A DNA stretch of 13,593 nucleotides from an uncultured Acidobacteriota bacterium (GCA_946887105.1 CAMPKJ010000129.1:1-13593), one strand, 5' to 3'. Shown: positions 1 to 8,445, numbered from the stretch's first letter. Translations and numbers: made by a program. The notes: generated from the letters alone by a model not told the origin.

Positions 1-732
<732 letters not shown>

Positions 733-751
733 CACTCACAACGCTGCAACG

Positions 752-787
752 AAAAGGGCGAGCCGCGAGGCTCGCCCTTTTTGTTTT
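752..787. terminator. Bidirectional intrinsic terminator between groEL and the LCAT-like gene
   Basis: A perfect 13-bp stem (752-764 pairing with 769-781) closes a GCGA tetraloop of the GNRA type, followed by a T-rich run to 787. The run of A at the left foot becomes a T-run on the other strand, so it can end transcription in both directions. It sits 19 bp after the groEL stop and just past the stop of the converging minus-strand gene, whose stop codon overlaps the T-run. Confidence 0.93.
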
Positions 788-2150
788 ACGGCGCACGAAA
801 TGCGACCGCGACGTTGTTTCTCGAGCCGCCGTCCCACACGAAGTCGAACGTGAACCGGAACAGATCGCCGAAGTTGCTCTGGATCCCTTGGCGGTTCACC
901 CGGAAGACGGCGCGGGTGCCACCATTGAACGGGACCGGAAATCTCCTGTTTTTGATGGTGGCTGTGGCGACGCAGTTCGGCAGCGGCCGGCCGCCGTTTG
1001 ATTGTGCGGTCAGGCGGATCGTCACCAGGAAGGAGTTGAGGTCGATCGCTTCATCGGAATCCGCGGCCACCGCGATGAACTCGCGTCCCGGCGTACCCGG
1101 CCGGAACACTTCGCGGAAGATGTCCGCCACCGCCAGCGAATCCCACATGTGCGCGTGACGATCGGCAATCGGATCGGCCACGAACGCACCGATCGGGACG
1201 ACGATCGTGCGAACGTCCGCTCCCTGGATCCAGGACGCCGACACGAGCGGCACCGTGCCATCGCCTGCGTCTTTCTCCTCCGGCAGAAAGTGAATGTCGT
1301 TCTGTTCGAGCACGGCGCCGGGATGCGTCGGCGCGCCCCATCCAACGACGTTCGTGAGCGGCAATTCGAAGTTGCGCGACCGCGTGCCGAGGCGATCGTT
1401 CGCGCGTTGCGCCAGGGGGATCGCGTAACCGCGGCGGTCCTCTTTGATCCAGCGGAGATCGACATTCGCGCCCGCCGCATTTCCGTCCAGACCGTGCACG
1501 AGTTGCACGTCGCCCATGTCGTTGCGGGCCGGATCGGGCGGAAAGAGATCGTAGGCGGCCTGTGTATGGCCGATCAGGTTCGCGCTTTCGTCCGCGGTCA
1601 TGAGTGAAATGCCGAGGATCGTTTGGGAACGTCCTTCGTGGACGGCGTACAGAGCTTCCAGCGTGCCGCACCAGGCGCCACCGAACGCCAGCACCTCCTC
1701 GATACGGCCGGCGAGCTCCGGATGGCGCTGCAGGAACGCGCGAAAGACGAGCGCGCCCGTCGAATGCACGATGACCACCACTCGCTGCGGGGCGAAGTGC
1801 GTCAGGGCGTTTGCGACAGCATCCATGGTCGGCTGCGCATCGACGCCCAGTCTCCAGTCCCAGCCGACCGGCGCGAAGTCGTTGCTCGCTCCGGCATCCG
1901 TGATCGTGTATCCGAAGCGCGCCAGGATGTCGTACAGCGATTGGGCCTGTTTGGCGATGTTCAGCACCGAGCGGATCGGCGGTCCCGCCACGAGGTTCCC
2001 CGGGATGTCGAGCATGGCGTCGAAGAATTGTTGCTTGCGATCATTGCTGAGCAGCGTGCCGGGCGACGGCGGGAACACGACCTCGTTCGTCGTGGCATCG
2101 CGCAGTTCGCTCGCGGGAAATCCAGGGATGAAAATCACAGGCTTGAGCAT
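786..2150 (-). CDS. LCAT-like alpha/beta hydrolase (putative phospholipase/acyltransferase)
   Basis: A 454-residue protein resembling the lecithin:cholesterol acyltransferase branch of alpha/beta hydrolases, which act on ester bonds of lipids. The N-terminal strand and oxyanion-hole segment is PVIFIPGFPASELRD (residues 4-18), matching the PVxLVPG start of LCAT proteins; GWDWRLG (96-102) matches the family's conserved DWR. The nucleophile elbow is VHSTGA with Ser130, where the usual first Gly of GxSxG is Val. GDGTVP with Asp297 and the HAH pair (332/334) complete a likely triad. About 90 residues after the catalytic core form an extra, beta-rich tail of unknown role. There is no signal peptide, so a cytosolic location is likely. 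The open frame extends upstream into the previous gene, but the start at 2150 is chosen because GGAAGGAG lies 7 bases before it. It follows the sigma-54 activator by 44 bp and is probably cotranscribed. The substrate is unknown. Confidence 0.8.
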   Translation of the reverse strand: MLKPVIFIPGFPASELRDATTNEVVFPPSPGTLLSNDRKQQFFDAMLDIPGNLVAGPPIRSVLNIAKQAQSLYDILARFGYTITDAGASNDFAPVGWDWRLGVDAQPTMDAVANALTHFAPQRVVVIVHSTGALVFRAFLQRHPELAGRIEEVLAFGGAWCGTLEALYAVHEGRSQTILGISLMTADESANLIGHTQAAYDLFPPDPARNDMGDVQLVHGLDGNAAGANVDLRWIKEDRRGYAIPLAQRANDRLGTRSRNFELPLTNVVGWGAPTHPGAVLEQNDIHFLPEEKDAGDGTVPLVSASWIQGADVRTIVVPIGAFVADPIADRHAHMWDSLAVADIFREVFRPGTPGREFIAVAADSDEAIDLNSFLVTIRLTAQSNGGRPLPNCVATATIKNRRFPVPFNGGTRAVFRVNRQGIQSNFGDLFRFTFDFVWDGGSRNNVAVAFRAP

Positions 2151-2157
2151 GTCGACA

Positions 2158-2165
2158 CTCCTTCC
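2158..2165 (-). promoter_or_regulatory. Ribosome binding site that fixes the start of the LCAT-like gene
   Basis: On the minus strand GGAAGGAG stands 7 bases before the ATG at 2150. This decides between that ATG and the longer open frame reaching 2447, which would overlap the regulator gene by some 250 bases. Confidence 0.85.
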
Positions 2166-2194
2166 ACGATGAGAGAGCCACGCCTGCCGTTTTC

Positions 2195-3691
2195 TCAGTG
2201 TCCGTCGAGCTCGGCCAGCAAACCTGCATCCACCTTCGTGCGCACGGTCCTGCGATCGACTCCCAGCTTCTCGGCGACCTGCGAGTAGTTGCGCGTGTTC
2301 GCGTACAGCAGCGTGCAGTAGTGGCGCAGAAGATCGTCCGCGGTGAAGGCGCCGGAGAGCATCCCGCGGGTGATGCGCAGGCGGGCGTCCGAAGGCACCG
2401 CGGCCGCGGGCCGGTATTCGCCGCGCAGCAACACGCTGCGCACGCACTGCTCGAGCTCGCGGAAATGGCCCGGCCAGCGATAGTCGCGGCCCGGCGATCG
2501 CGCGATCGCCGCCAGCACTTCCGCCGTCAGCTCTTCCGCTTCATCGGCGCCGGCCACGCGCGCACTGATGAAGCGGACCAGATGCGCGAGCTCGCCCTCG
2601 CTGCCGGCGAGTTGCTCGTGCAGCGCCGGCGTCGCGATCGCGTCGGCGCACAGGCGATAGAAGAAGTCCTCGCGGAAGCGGCCCTTGTCGATCTCCGCGG
2701 CCAGATCGCGATTCGTGGCGGTGATGATCTTGCCGTCGAATCGCCGCGTGGACGTCTCGCCGATGCGCTGGAACGTGCGCGACTGGATCACGCGCAGCAG
2801 CTTGACCTGCACGGACGGCTCGACCTCGCCGATCTCGTCGAGGAACACCGTGCCGTGTGCGCCGCACGAGTCGAGGAACCCCGTGTGGTCGCCCACCGCG
2901 CCGGTGAACGATCCCTTGCGATGGCCGAACAGCTCCGACTCGATGAGCGTCGGCGACAGCGCGGAGAGATTGAGCCCGACGAAGGCACCGCTCGCGAACC
3001 GCTCGCGCTTCTCGTCGAACGGGATGAACCGCGACAGTCCGATCGCGCGCGCGACCAGCTCCTTCCCCGTCCCGGTCGGCCCGGTGATCAGCGTGGCCAC
3101 ATCGCCCATGCGCGCGTAGAGCGAGCGGCGGTAGCGGCGCATGTCGAAGCTGAAGATCGACTGCCATACCGCGGCGCGGAGCCGCGCTGCCGGCAGCGAG
3201 CGGCCGACGATGTTGCGAAAGATGTGATGAAACGCGCGTCGAACCTGGAAGAGACAGGCGAAGAGATGCGCCGCATCGGCGCGGTCGTCGAGGTATGCGA
3301 TGACATCCGCACGGAAGCGCGGGTAGAACGGGACGCGCTCGGTTTGCCCACTCTCGGCCAACTCGAGGAACGCCTCGCGATAGCGCTCGTACAGCATGTA
3401 GACCACCACGTCGTCGTGCAGCACGAGATCGCTGTCCGACGGAATGATCCCGCCGCGTAACCGCTCCTGCAGCGTCTCGACGAGCGCAGCGCACTTCGCC
3501 GAAATCGCGTCGATGTTGTCCTTCCGCTGCAGATCCGGCTCGAGATTCCAGTACGGCTGACTGGCGACATAGGCATCGGCGAGGATGCGGCGCTCGTGAT
3601 CGATGCGCTGCTCGAGGAACGGGTTGACGTACACCAGCGCGGCCAGGTCGGTGGCGAGAGAACGTTCGGCGTCATCGCGGAAGAGCGGCAT
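2195..3691 (-). CDS. Sigma-54-dependent transcriptional activator with unrecognised N-terminal domain
   Basis: A 498-residue bacterial enhancer-binding protein that should use ATP hydrolysis to open promoters held by sigma-54 RNA polymerase. Residues about 195-420 form the AAA+ domain: Walker A GPTGTGKE (204-211), the sigma-54 contact loop GSFTGA (260-265; consensus GAFTGA), Walker B VFLDEIGE (282-289), sensor I ATNRD (325-329), the arginine-finger region FREDFFYRL (339-347) and a sensor II-like WPGHFREL (406-413). The last ~30 residues (about 467-492) form a Fis-type helix-turn-helix for enhancer binding. The first ~190 residues look helical and match no receiver, GAF, PAS, ACT or V4R pattern I recognise, so the signal it senses is unknown. 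It is transcribed divergently from the VIT-vWA operon and directly ahead of the LCAT-like gene. No strong ribosome binding site is seen at the ATG at 3691, so the exact start is less sure. Confidence 0.93.
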   Translation of the reverse strand: MPLFRDDAERSLATDLAALVYVNPFLEQRIDHERRILADAYVASQPYWNLEPDLQRKDNIDAISAKCAALVETLQERLRGGIIPSDSDLVLHDDVVVYMLYERYREAFLELAESGQTERVPFYPRFRADVIAYLDDRADAAHLFACLFQVRRAFHHIFRNIVGRSLPAARLRAAVWQSIFSFDMRRYRRSLYARMGDVATLITGPTGTGKELVARAIGLSRFIPFDEKRERFASGAFVGLNLSALSPTLIESELFGHRKGSFTGAVGDHTGFLDSCGAHGTVFLDEIGEVEPSVQVKLLRVIQSRTFQRIGETSTRRFDGKIITATNRDLAAEIDKGRFREDFFYRLCADAIATPALHEQLAGSEGELAHLVRFISARVAGADEAEELTAEVLAAIARSPGRDYRWPGHFRELEQCVRSVLLRGEYRPAAAVPSDARLRITRGMLSGAFTADDLLRHYCTLLYANTRNYSQVAEKLGVDRRTVRTKVDAGLLAELDGH

Positions 3692-3727
3692 ACGCTCAAT
3701 GTGCAGCAGCGATCATCCTGTGTCCAC

Positions 3728-3737
3728 TGCGATCGCA
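3728..3737. promoter_or_regulatory. Palindrome TGCGATCGCA, possible operator/enhancer half
   Basis: A perfect 10-bp palindrome inside the 130-bp divergent gap between the sigma-54 activator and the VIT-vWA gene. It lies about 40-50 bp upstream of the candidate -24/-12 element. Fis-type activators bind inverted repeats upstream of their promoters, usually longer and paired. In GC-rich DNA a palindrome of this length can be chance, so the role is inferred only from its position. Confidence 0.25.
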
Positions 3738-3778
3738 CGATGCGCTCGTAAGTTACTGAAAAGGCGTACCGCGTCACA

Positions 3779-3794
3779 TGGCAGCACCGTCGCT
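3779..3794 (+). promoter_or_regulatory. Candidate sigma-54 (-24/-12) promoter of the VIT-vWA operon
   Basis: The sequence TGGCAGCACCGTCGCT has the invariant GG and GC separated by exactly 10 bases, begins with the consensus TGGCA and ends in GCT. It matches 9 of the 12 specified positions of TGGCACG-N4-TTGCW. Transcription would start near 3805, leaving a short leader that still contains the ribosome binding site. The GG-N10-GC spacing alone occurs often in GC-rich DNA. The extra matches and the adjacent divergent sigma-54 activator are what make it plausible. Confidence 0.4.
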
Positions 3795-3810
3795 TTGTGG
3801 GGCCGATCCC

Positions 3811-3816
3811 AGGAGG
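3811..3816 (+). promoter_or_regulatory. Strong ribosome binding site of the VIT-vWA gene
   Basis: A perfect AGGAGG lies 5 bases before the ATG at 3822. It selects this start, which is followed directly by a signal peptide, over the upstream in-frame extension to 3603 that would overlap the divergent regulator. Confidence 0.9.
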
Positions 3817-3821
3817 CACCC

Positions 3822-5813
3822 ATGAAACGCTTTTCATTCATCCTGATGCTGATCTTCGCCGCCCAGGCAGCTCTCGCGGCCGGCACGCTCACCCCCGCCG
3901 GCTCCCCCGACCAGCCCATCCAGATCAAAGAACACCTCGTCGACGTGCAGATCGACAACGGCTTCGCGCGTACCGAAGTCACCCAGATCTTCTTCAACCC
4001 GAACGCACAGGATCTCGAGGCCGTTTACGGGTTCCCCGTCCCCTCGAGCGCAAGCCTCTCCGAGATCACGATCTGGAGCGGTGAGCGCGTGCTCGAAGGG
4101 GAGGTGATCGAGGCGCAGGAAGCGACGCGCGTGTATACCGAGGAGCGCGATGCCGGCAACGACGCCGGCCTCGGCGAATGCGCCTGCACGAAGCCGAAGG
4201 ACGAGGTCGAGTACGTCTCGTACAAGTTTTCGATTTCGAACGTGCGCGCGAACAGCGAGACGAAAATCCGCTTCGTCTACTACCAGCCGCTGAAGATCGA
4301 CACTGGCGTCGGCCGCTACATTTACCCGCTCGCCGACGGCGGCACCGACGAAGTCGCGAAGTCGTTCTGGACGCGCAATCCCAAAGTGGAGCAGCGCTTC
4401 GCGGTCAACGTCGAGTTGAAGTCGGGCTATCCGGTCGACGAAGTGCGCGTGCCGGGCGCCGAAGCGGAAGCGCAGATCACCAAGCTCGCCGAGGGCCACT
4501 ACAAAGTCGCGCTCGACCGCACGGCCGGAGATCTCTCCCGCGATTTCGTCTTCTACTATCGCCTCGCGGACGACCTGCCGGGACGCGTCGAACTGCTCGC
4601 GTATAAGCCGAAGGCGAACGAGCCCGGCACGTTCATGCTCACGGTCACGCCCGGCGTCGACCTCGCGCCGGTCACCTCCGGCGGCGACTACATCTTCGTG
4701 CTCGACGTCTCCGGCAGCATGGCCGGCAAGCTGGCCACACTCGCCAGCGCCGTCGAGCAGACGCTGACGCAGTTCAAGCCGGCGGATCGATTCCGCATCG
4801 TCGTTTTCTCCGACAGCGCACGCGAGCTCACCAGCGGCTTCGTCACCGCCACTCCGGAAAACGTCACCCAGTGGACCGATCGCGTGAAACAGCTCCAGTC
4901 CGAAGGCGGCACGAACGTCTACGAAGGCCTGGAGAGAGGATTCGCCAGCGTCGAGGCCGATCGCGCAACCAGTGTTCTCCTCGTCACCGACGGCGTGACC
5001 AACGAAGGCATCGTCGATTCGAAGGAGTTCTACAAGCTCCTGAAAGCCCACGACGTGCGCGTGTTCGGATTTCTCATGGGCAACAACGCGAACTGGCCGC
5101 TGATGCGTCTCATCGCAGAAACCAGCGGCGGCTTCTACGCGGCGGTCTCGAACGACGACGACATCATCGGGCAGATCCTCCTCGCGAAGAGCAAGATCAT
5201 GAGCGAGGCGCTGCACGACGCGAAGCTGGAGATCAAAGGCGTGCGCACGTTCGACACGACCGGCGAAGTGACCGGCAAGGTCTATCGCGGACAGCAGCTC
5301 GTGATCATGGGCCGCTACGACAAAGGTGCTCCCGCCGACGTCGCGCTACTCGCGCGCATGACCGGCAAGGACGAGAAGTACACGACCCGCTTCGACTTCC
5401 CCGAGACGGCCACCGAGTATCCCGAGCTGGAGCGGATCTGGGCGATGGAGCAGATCGAACAGGCCGTGATGAAGGAGACCGCCGGACTCCTGCCGCCCGC
5501 GGAGTCGGAGTCGATGATTCGCGACCTCGGTGTGAAGTACCAGCTCGTCACCGACTACACGTCGATGGTCGTGCTCGCGGACGACGTCTTCGAGAAGCGC
5601 GGCATCGCGCGAAACAACAAAGAACGCATCGGCGTCGAGCGCGGCGCGCAGGCCACGCGCGTGACCGCGCCGCCGGTCAATCGCCGCGCCGACCACCAGA
5701 AGCCGATGTTCAACGGCCGCTCGCACGGTCTCAAAGGCGGAGGCGCGTTCGATCCGATGATGGTCCTTCTCGCACTGACCGCGGCGCTGGCGGCGTTGCA
5801 CACCCGTCGATGA
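3822..5813 (+). CDS. Secreted VIT-vWA domain protein with GlyGly-CTERM-like C-terminal signal
   Basis: A 663-residue exported protein. Residues 1-20 form a Sec signal peptide ending ALAA. Residues about 25-155 form a VIT (vault/inter-alpha-trypsin) domain, recognisable from the pattern VYGFPVP, RVYTEER and FSISNV. Residues about 288-455 form a von Willebrand A domain with an intact metal-ion-dependent adhesion site: DVSGS (295-299), Thr364 in GGTN and Asp390 in TDG. Such domains bind ligands through a divalent cation. A linker of about 35 polar residues leads to a C-terminal GGGAFDP (639-645), a short hydrophobic segment (646-659) and a final Arg pair, the architecture of rhombosortase-processed tails. 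The protein would be anchored by this tail and then cleaved. The gene overlaps the rhomboid protease gene by ATGA. The organisation resembles the VIT-vWA targets of dedicated proteobacterial sortases. Ligand and function are unknown; a CAC motif (120-122) within VIT could form a disulfide. Confidence 0.92.
   Translation: MKRFSFILMLIFAAQAALAAGTLTPAGSPDQPIQIKEHLVDVQIDNGFARTEVTQIFFNPNAQDLEAVYGFPVPSSASLSEITIWSGERVLEGEVIEAQEATRVYTEERDAGNDAGLGECACTKPKDEVEYVSYKFSISNVRANSETKIRFVYYQPLKIDTGVGRYIYPLADGGTDEVAKSFWTRNPKVEQRFAVNVELKSGYPVDEVRVPGAEAEAQITKLAEGHYKVALDRTAGDLSRDFVFYYRLADDLPGRVELLAYKPKANEPGTFMLTVTPGVDLAPVTSGGDYIFVLDVSGSMAGKLATLASAVEQTLTQFKPADRFRIVVFSDSARELTSGFVTATPENVTQWTDRVKQLQSEGGTNVYEGLERGFASVEADRATSVLLVTDGVTNEGIVDSKEFYKLLKAHDVRVFGFLMGNNANWPLMRLIAETSGGFYAAVSNDDDIIGQILLAKSKIMSEALHDAKLEIKGVRTFDTTGEVTGKVYRGQQLVIMGRYDKGAPADVALLARMTGKDEKYTTRFDFPETATEYPELERIWAMEQIEQAVMKETAGLLPPAESESMIRDLGVKYQLVTDYTSMVVLADDVFEKRGIARNNKERIGVERGAQATRVTAPPVNRRADHQKPMFNGRSHGLKGGGAFDPMMVLLALTAALAALHTRR
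5736..5810 (+). other. GlyGly-CTERM-like sorting signal at the end of the VIT-vWA protein
   Basis: The last 25 codons encode Gly-Gly-Gly-Ala-Phe-Asp-Pro, then about 14 hydrophobic residues, then His-Thr-Arg-Arg. The order of glycine cluster, membrane segment and terminal basic residues is that of the GlyGly-CTERM signal recognised by rhombosortase. The basic cluster is short (two Arg), which makes this a moderate rather than textbook match. The rhomboid protease encoded by the next gene supports the call. Confidence 0.75.
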
Positions 5814-6352
5814 AGACCACGCTCACGCTGACGCTGGTGGCGCTCGCCGCCGCGCTGATCGACGGCTCGATCCTCGAGCTTCAGCGCGGCGGCGATGCAT
5901 GGCGCATCGTCACCTGTCATTTCACGCACTTCACGTACGAGCAGCTCGCGTGGGACACGCTCGCTTTCCTGGGCCTCGGGATGGCCTGCGCACGGCGGGA
6001 CTGGCCCGCGTTCCGCGCGACGCTGCTCGCCAGTGCGCTGCTGATTCCGCTCGCGGTGCTCGCGTTCGATCCGCGCATCGACACGTACCGCGGCCTGTCG
6101 GGCATCGACTCCGCCCTCTTCGCGCTGCTGATCGTGTCGACGCGCAACGTCCTCCTCGGCGTGCTGTTCGCGGCGAAGATCGCGTTCGAGCTGGCCACCG
6201 GCAGCGCGGTCTTCGCGGGCGACGACTTCGCGGTCGTGCCGGTGGCGCACATCGCAGGCGCGATCGTCGGCGCAGTCGTCGCGACATGCCCTTTTTCAAC
6301 GCGGGCCCGAACTTTGCTCTCCTTCGCCCAAACTTCAAAGAGAGAAGGATGA
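5810..6352 (+). CDS. rrtA: Rhombosortase-type rhomboid intramembrane serine protease
   Basis: A 180-residue polytopic membrane protein of the rhomboid family. It shows the N-terminal WRIVTCHFTHF block (31-41; His37 and His40), the catalytic serine in YRGLSGIDSALF (Ser97 in GLSG) and the second catalytic residue His147 in AHIAGAIVG, each in a hydrophobic stretch. The small core without extra domains and these exact motifs fit the rhombosortase subfamily, which cleaves proteins carrying GlyGly-CTERM tails in the inner membrane so they can move on to the surface. The start at 5810 overlaps the stop of the vWA gene by ATGA, and the stop overlaps the next gene the same way. Expression is therefore coupled to a protein with the expected tail. 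The last ~20 residues (after 160) are polar and not conserved in my view. Confidence 0.85.
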   Translation: MKTTLTLTLVALAAALIDGSILELQRGGDAWRIVTCHFTHFTYEQLAWDTLAFLGLGMACARRDWPAFRATLLASALLIPLAVLAFDPRIDTYRGLSGIDSALFALLIVSTRNVLLGVLFAAKIAFELATGSAVFAGDDFAVVPVAHIAGAIVGAVVATCPFSTRARTLLSFAQTSKREG

Positions 6353-8445
6353 GCCAGCAAATGAGCGTCCGACGTACCGTGGCCATGATTCGCCTGATCG
6401 TGATCGGCGGCCTGATCACTCTCCTCACGCTTCCCGTCGTCGCGTCGCAGCCGGCATCCGGCACGCTCTTCGCGGGAAGCACGTCCGCACTCAATTGGAC
6501 GGGAACCGGCATCGGCGGCGCGTCGCCGGAAGCGGAGACCACCTGCATCGAAGGGGTGAACTGCGACACGTTCCTGCTCACCTTCGGCGGCACGGCCGCC
6601 GACTGGAACGGCAAGAGCGTGCGCGTGTCGCTCTCCTGGCTGCTTCCCCTCACCGACTACGATCTCTACATCCACAAGGACTCCATCACCGGCCCGATCG
6701 TGGCCACATCTGCGCAAGGGACCACCACCGCGGAGTCGGCCGACATCAACGTCGCCGCGACCGGCACCGGCACCTACGCCGTGCGCATCGTCTACTTCGT
6801 CGCGCTCGCCGATCAGTACTCCGGCCGCGCCCAAGTCGTCACCGCCGCACCCGACATCCCGGCGGCGCCTTCGTCCGCACCCGCGCCGGCGTACAAGAAC
6901 TTCGCGGCGCCCGCGCCACTCGGGCAGGGCGCAGGAGAGCCGACGCTCGGCAACAACTGGGCGACCGGCAGCACGATGTTCATCGCCGGTCTCGAAACGC
7001 TGCGCGTGAACTTCGACGACGCAGCCGGCACCGCGAACTGGATCGAGCGCTCCGGCCTCACCACCTCGATCACCACCTTCGATCCGATCCTCTTCACCGA
7101 CTGGCGGACGAACCGCACGTTCGTTTCGCAGCTCCTGCCTGCGAAGATCAGCCTGATGGCCTTCACCGATGACGACGGCGAGACGTGGTCGCCGAGCATG
7201 GGCGCCGGCATCAACTCCGGCGTCGATCATCAGACCGTCGGCGGAGGTCCGTTCAAGCCGGGCGTGTTGTTGCGCGGTCCGCTGACCGCATATCCGAACG
7301 CCGTCTATTACGCCTCGCAGGACATCGGCCTGGCGGAGATCGCACTGAGCCGCGACGGCGGCACGACGTTCGACGTGGCCGTGCCGATGTGGAATCTCAC
7401 GCAGTGCAACGGACTGCACGGCCACATCAAAGTCGCGCCCGACGGCACGGTGTACGTGCCGAACAAGAACTGCGGCGGACAGCAGGCGGTGGCCGTCTCC
7501 GAAGACAACGGCCTGACGTGGGCCATTCGCCCGGTTCCCGGCAGCACGGCCGGCGCGACCGATCCATCGCTCGGTGTCGGCAGCGACGGCACGATCTATT
7601 TCGGCTTCGTGAACACCGACGGCACCGCGCGCGCGGCCGTCTCGCACGATCGCGGCCTGACCTGGTCGACGCCCGCGAATGTCGGCTTCAGCCACAACGT
7701 GCGCAATGCCGTCTTCCCCGCCGTCACCGCCGGCGATGCCGATCGCGCCGCATTTTTCTTCCTCGGCAGTTCCACGGCCGGCGCAAACGGCATCGGTACC
7801 GACATGGCGTTCGACGGCACCTGGTACGGCTACATCGCCACCACGTACGACGGCGGCGCGAGCTGGGTGACGGTCAACGCCACGCCGAACGATCCAATCC
7901 AGCGCGGCGTGGTCTGCACACACGGCACGACCTGTCCCTCGGGCACGCGCAACCTGCTCGACTTCAACGATCTCGAGATCGATGCCAGAGGCCGCCCGTT
8001 GGCCGCGTACGCCGATGGCTGCGTCAGCGCCGATTGCCGCGCCGGCGTCGATCGCAGCGGTTCGGCCGGAACGCCCGACGGCAAGATCGACAGCTACGAC
8101 AACGACGGCTCCGACGTCGGCACGATCATCCGCCAGAGCGGCGGACGAACGCTCTTCGCCGCATACGACGAACCGTCGGCGCCATCATCTCTCTATGCCG
8201 CTCCGACCAAGACCAAGGTCACTCTCGGCTGGGCCGACAACTCCGCGAACGAGTCCGGCTTCATCGTCGAGCGCTCCCTCTCTTCGACGAGTGGATTCGC
8301 GCAGATCGGCACCACGAACGCGAACGGCAGCAACTTCGTCGACGGTTCGGTCACGCGCAAGAAGACCTACTTCTATCGCGTGAAAGCGGTGAACGGGAAC
8401 GGTGCGTCGGCGTTCTCGAGCGTGGTGAGCGCGTACGTGAAGTGA
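6349..8445 (+). CDS. Secreted PPC / Asp-box beta-propeller / fibronectin III protein
   Basis: A 698-residue exported protein. A basic start and a hydrophobic stretch (about 11-32, ending VVAS) form a signal peptide. Residues about 38-165 resemble a pre-peptidase C-terminal (PPC) beta-sandwich, with the typical segment SWLLPLTDYDLYI. From about 190 to 608 runs a sialidase-like propeller with five Asp boxes at 273, 334, 384, 432 and 499 (SEDNGLTW and SHDRGLTW are the clearest), plus GEPTLGNNW near its start. No FRIP motif or obvious arginine triad of true sialidases is seen, so enzyme activity is doubtful; a binding or scaffold role is as likely. Residues 611-698 form one fibronectin type III domain. 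There is no GlyGly-CTERM tail. ATGA overlap couples it to the rhomboid gene. An alternative start at 6361 (residue 5) is possible because a GA-rich Shine-Dalgarno stretch directly abuts the first ATG. Confidence 0.85.
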   Translation: MSQQMSVRRTVAMIRLIVIGGLITLLTLPVVASQPASGTLFAGSTSALNWTGTGIGGASPEAETTCIEGVNCDTFLLTFGGTAADWNGKSVRVSLSWLLPLTDYDLYIHKDSITGPIVATSAQGTTTAESADINVAATGTGTYAVRIVYFVALADQYSGRAQVVTAAPDIPAAPSSAPAPAYKNFAAPAPLGQGAGEPTLGNNWATGSTMFIAGLETLRVNFDDAAGTANWIERSGLTTSITTFDPILFTDWRTNRTFVSQLLPAKISLMAFTDDDGETWSPSMGAGINSGVDHQTVGGGPFKPGVLLRGPLTAYPNAVYYASQDIGLAEIALSRDGGTTFDVAVPMWNLTQCNGLHGHIKVAPDGTVYVPNKNCGGQQAVAVSEDNGLTWAIRPVPGSTAGATDPSLGVGSDGTIYFGFVNTDGTARAAVSHDRGLTWSTPANVGFSHNVRNAVFPAVTAGDADRAAFFFLGSSTAGANGIGTDMAFDGTWYGYIATTYDGGASWVTVNATPNDPIQRGVVCTHGTTCPSGTRNLLDFNDLEIDARGRPLAAYADGCVSADCRAGVDRSGSAGTPDGKIDSYDNDGSDVGTIIRQSGGRTLFAAYDEPSAPSSLYAAPTKTKVTLGWADNSANESGFIVERSLSSTSGFAQIGTTNANGSNFVDGSVTRKKTYFYRVKAVNGNGASAFSSVVSAYVK

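Noticed and set aside
2151..2447. N-terminal extension of the LCAT-like protein by 99 residues
   Set aside because: It would overlap the regulator gene, its translation is Arg-rich and unlike a hydrolase, and a good ribosome binding site stands before the ATG at 2150.
2198..3460. A 420-codon open frame on the plus strand opposite the sigma-54 activator
   Set aside because: The translation is Arg/Ala/Val-rich low-complexity sequence with no motif. Long antisense frames are expected opposite GC-rich genes, and the minus-strand AAA+ motifs are unambiguous.
3603..3821. N-terminal extension of the VIT-vWA protein by 73 residues
   Set aside because: It would overlap the divergent regulator and bury the signal peptide; AGGAGG before 3822 marks the start.
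3834..5216. A 460-codon minus-strand open frame opposite the VIT-vWA gene
   Set aside because: Composition is a mirror of GC-rich coding on the other strand. The plus strand shows a signal peptide, complete MIDAS motif and ribosome binding site.
5917..7923. A 668-codon minus-strand open frame opposite the rhomboid and propeller genes
   Set aside because: It crosses two well-supported plus-strand genes, has Arg/Gly/Asp-rich composition without any domain pattern and no plausible start signals; an antisense shadow.
6349..8445. True sialidase or glycoside hydrolase activity for the propeller protein
   Set aside because: Asp boxes only indicate the fold. I see no FRIP motif or arginine triad, so I did not call an enzyme.
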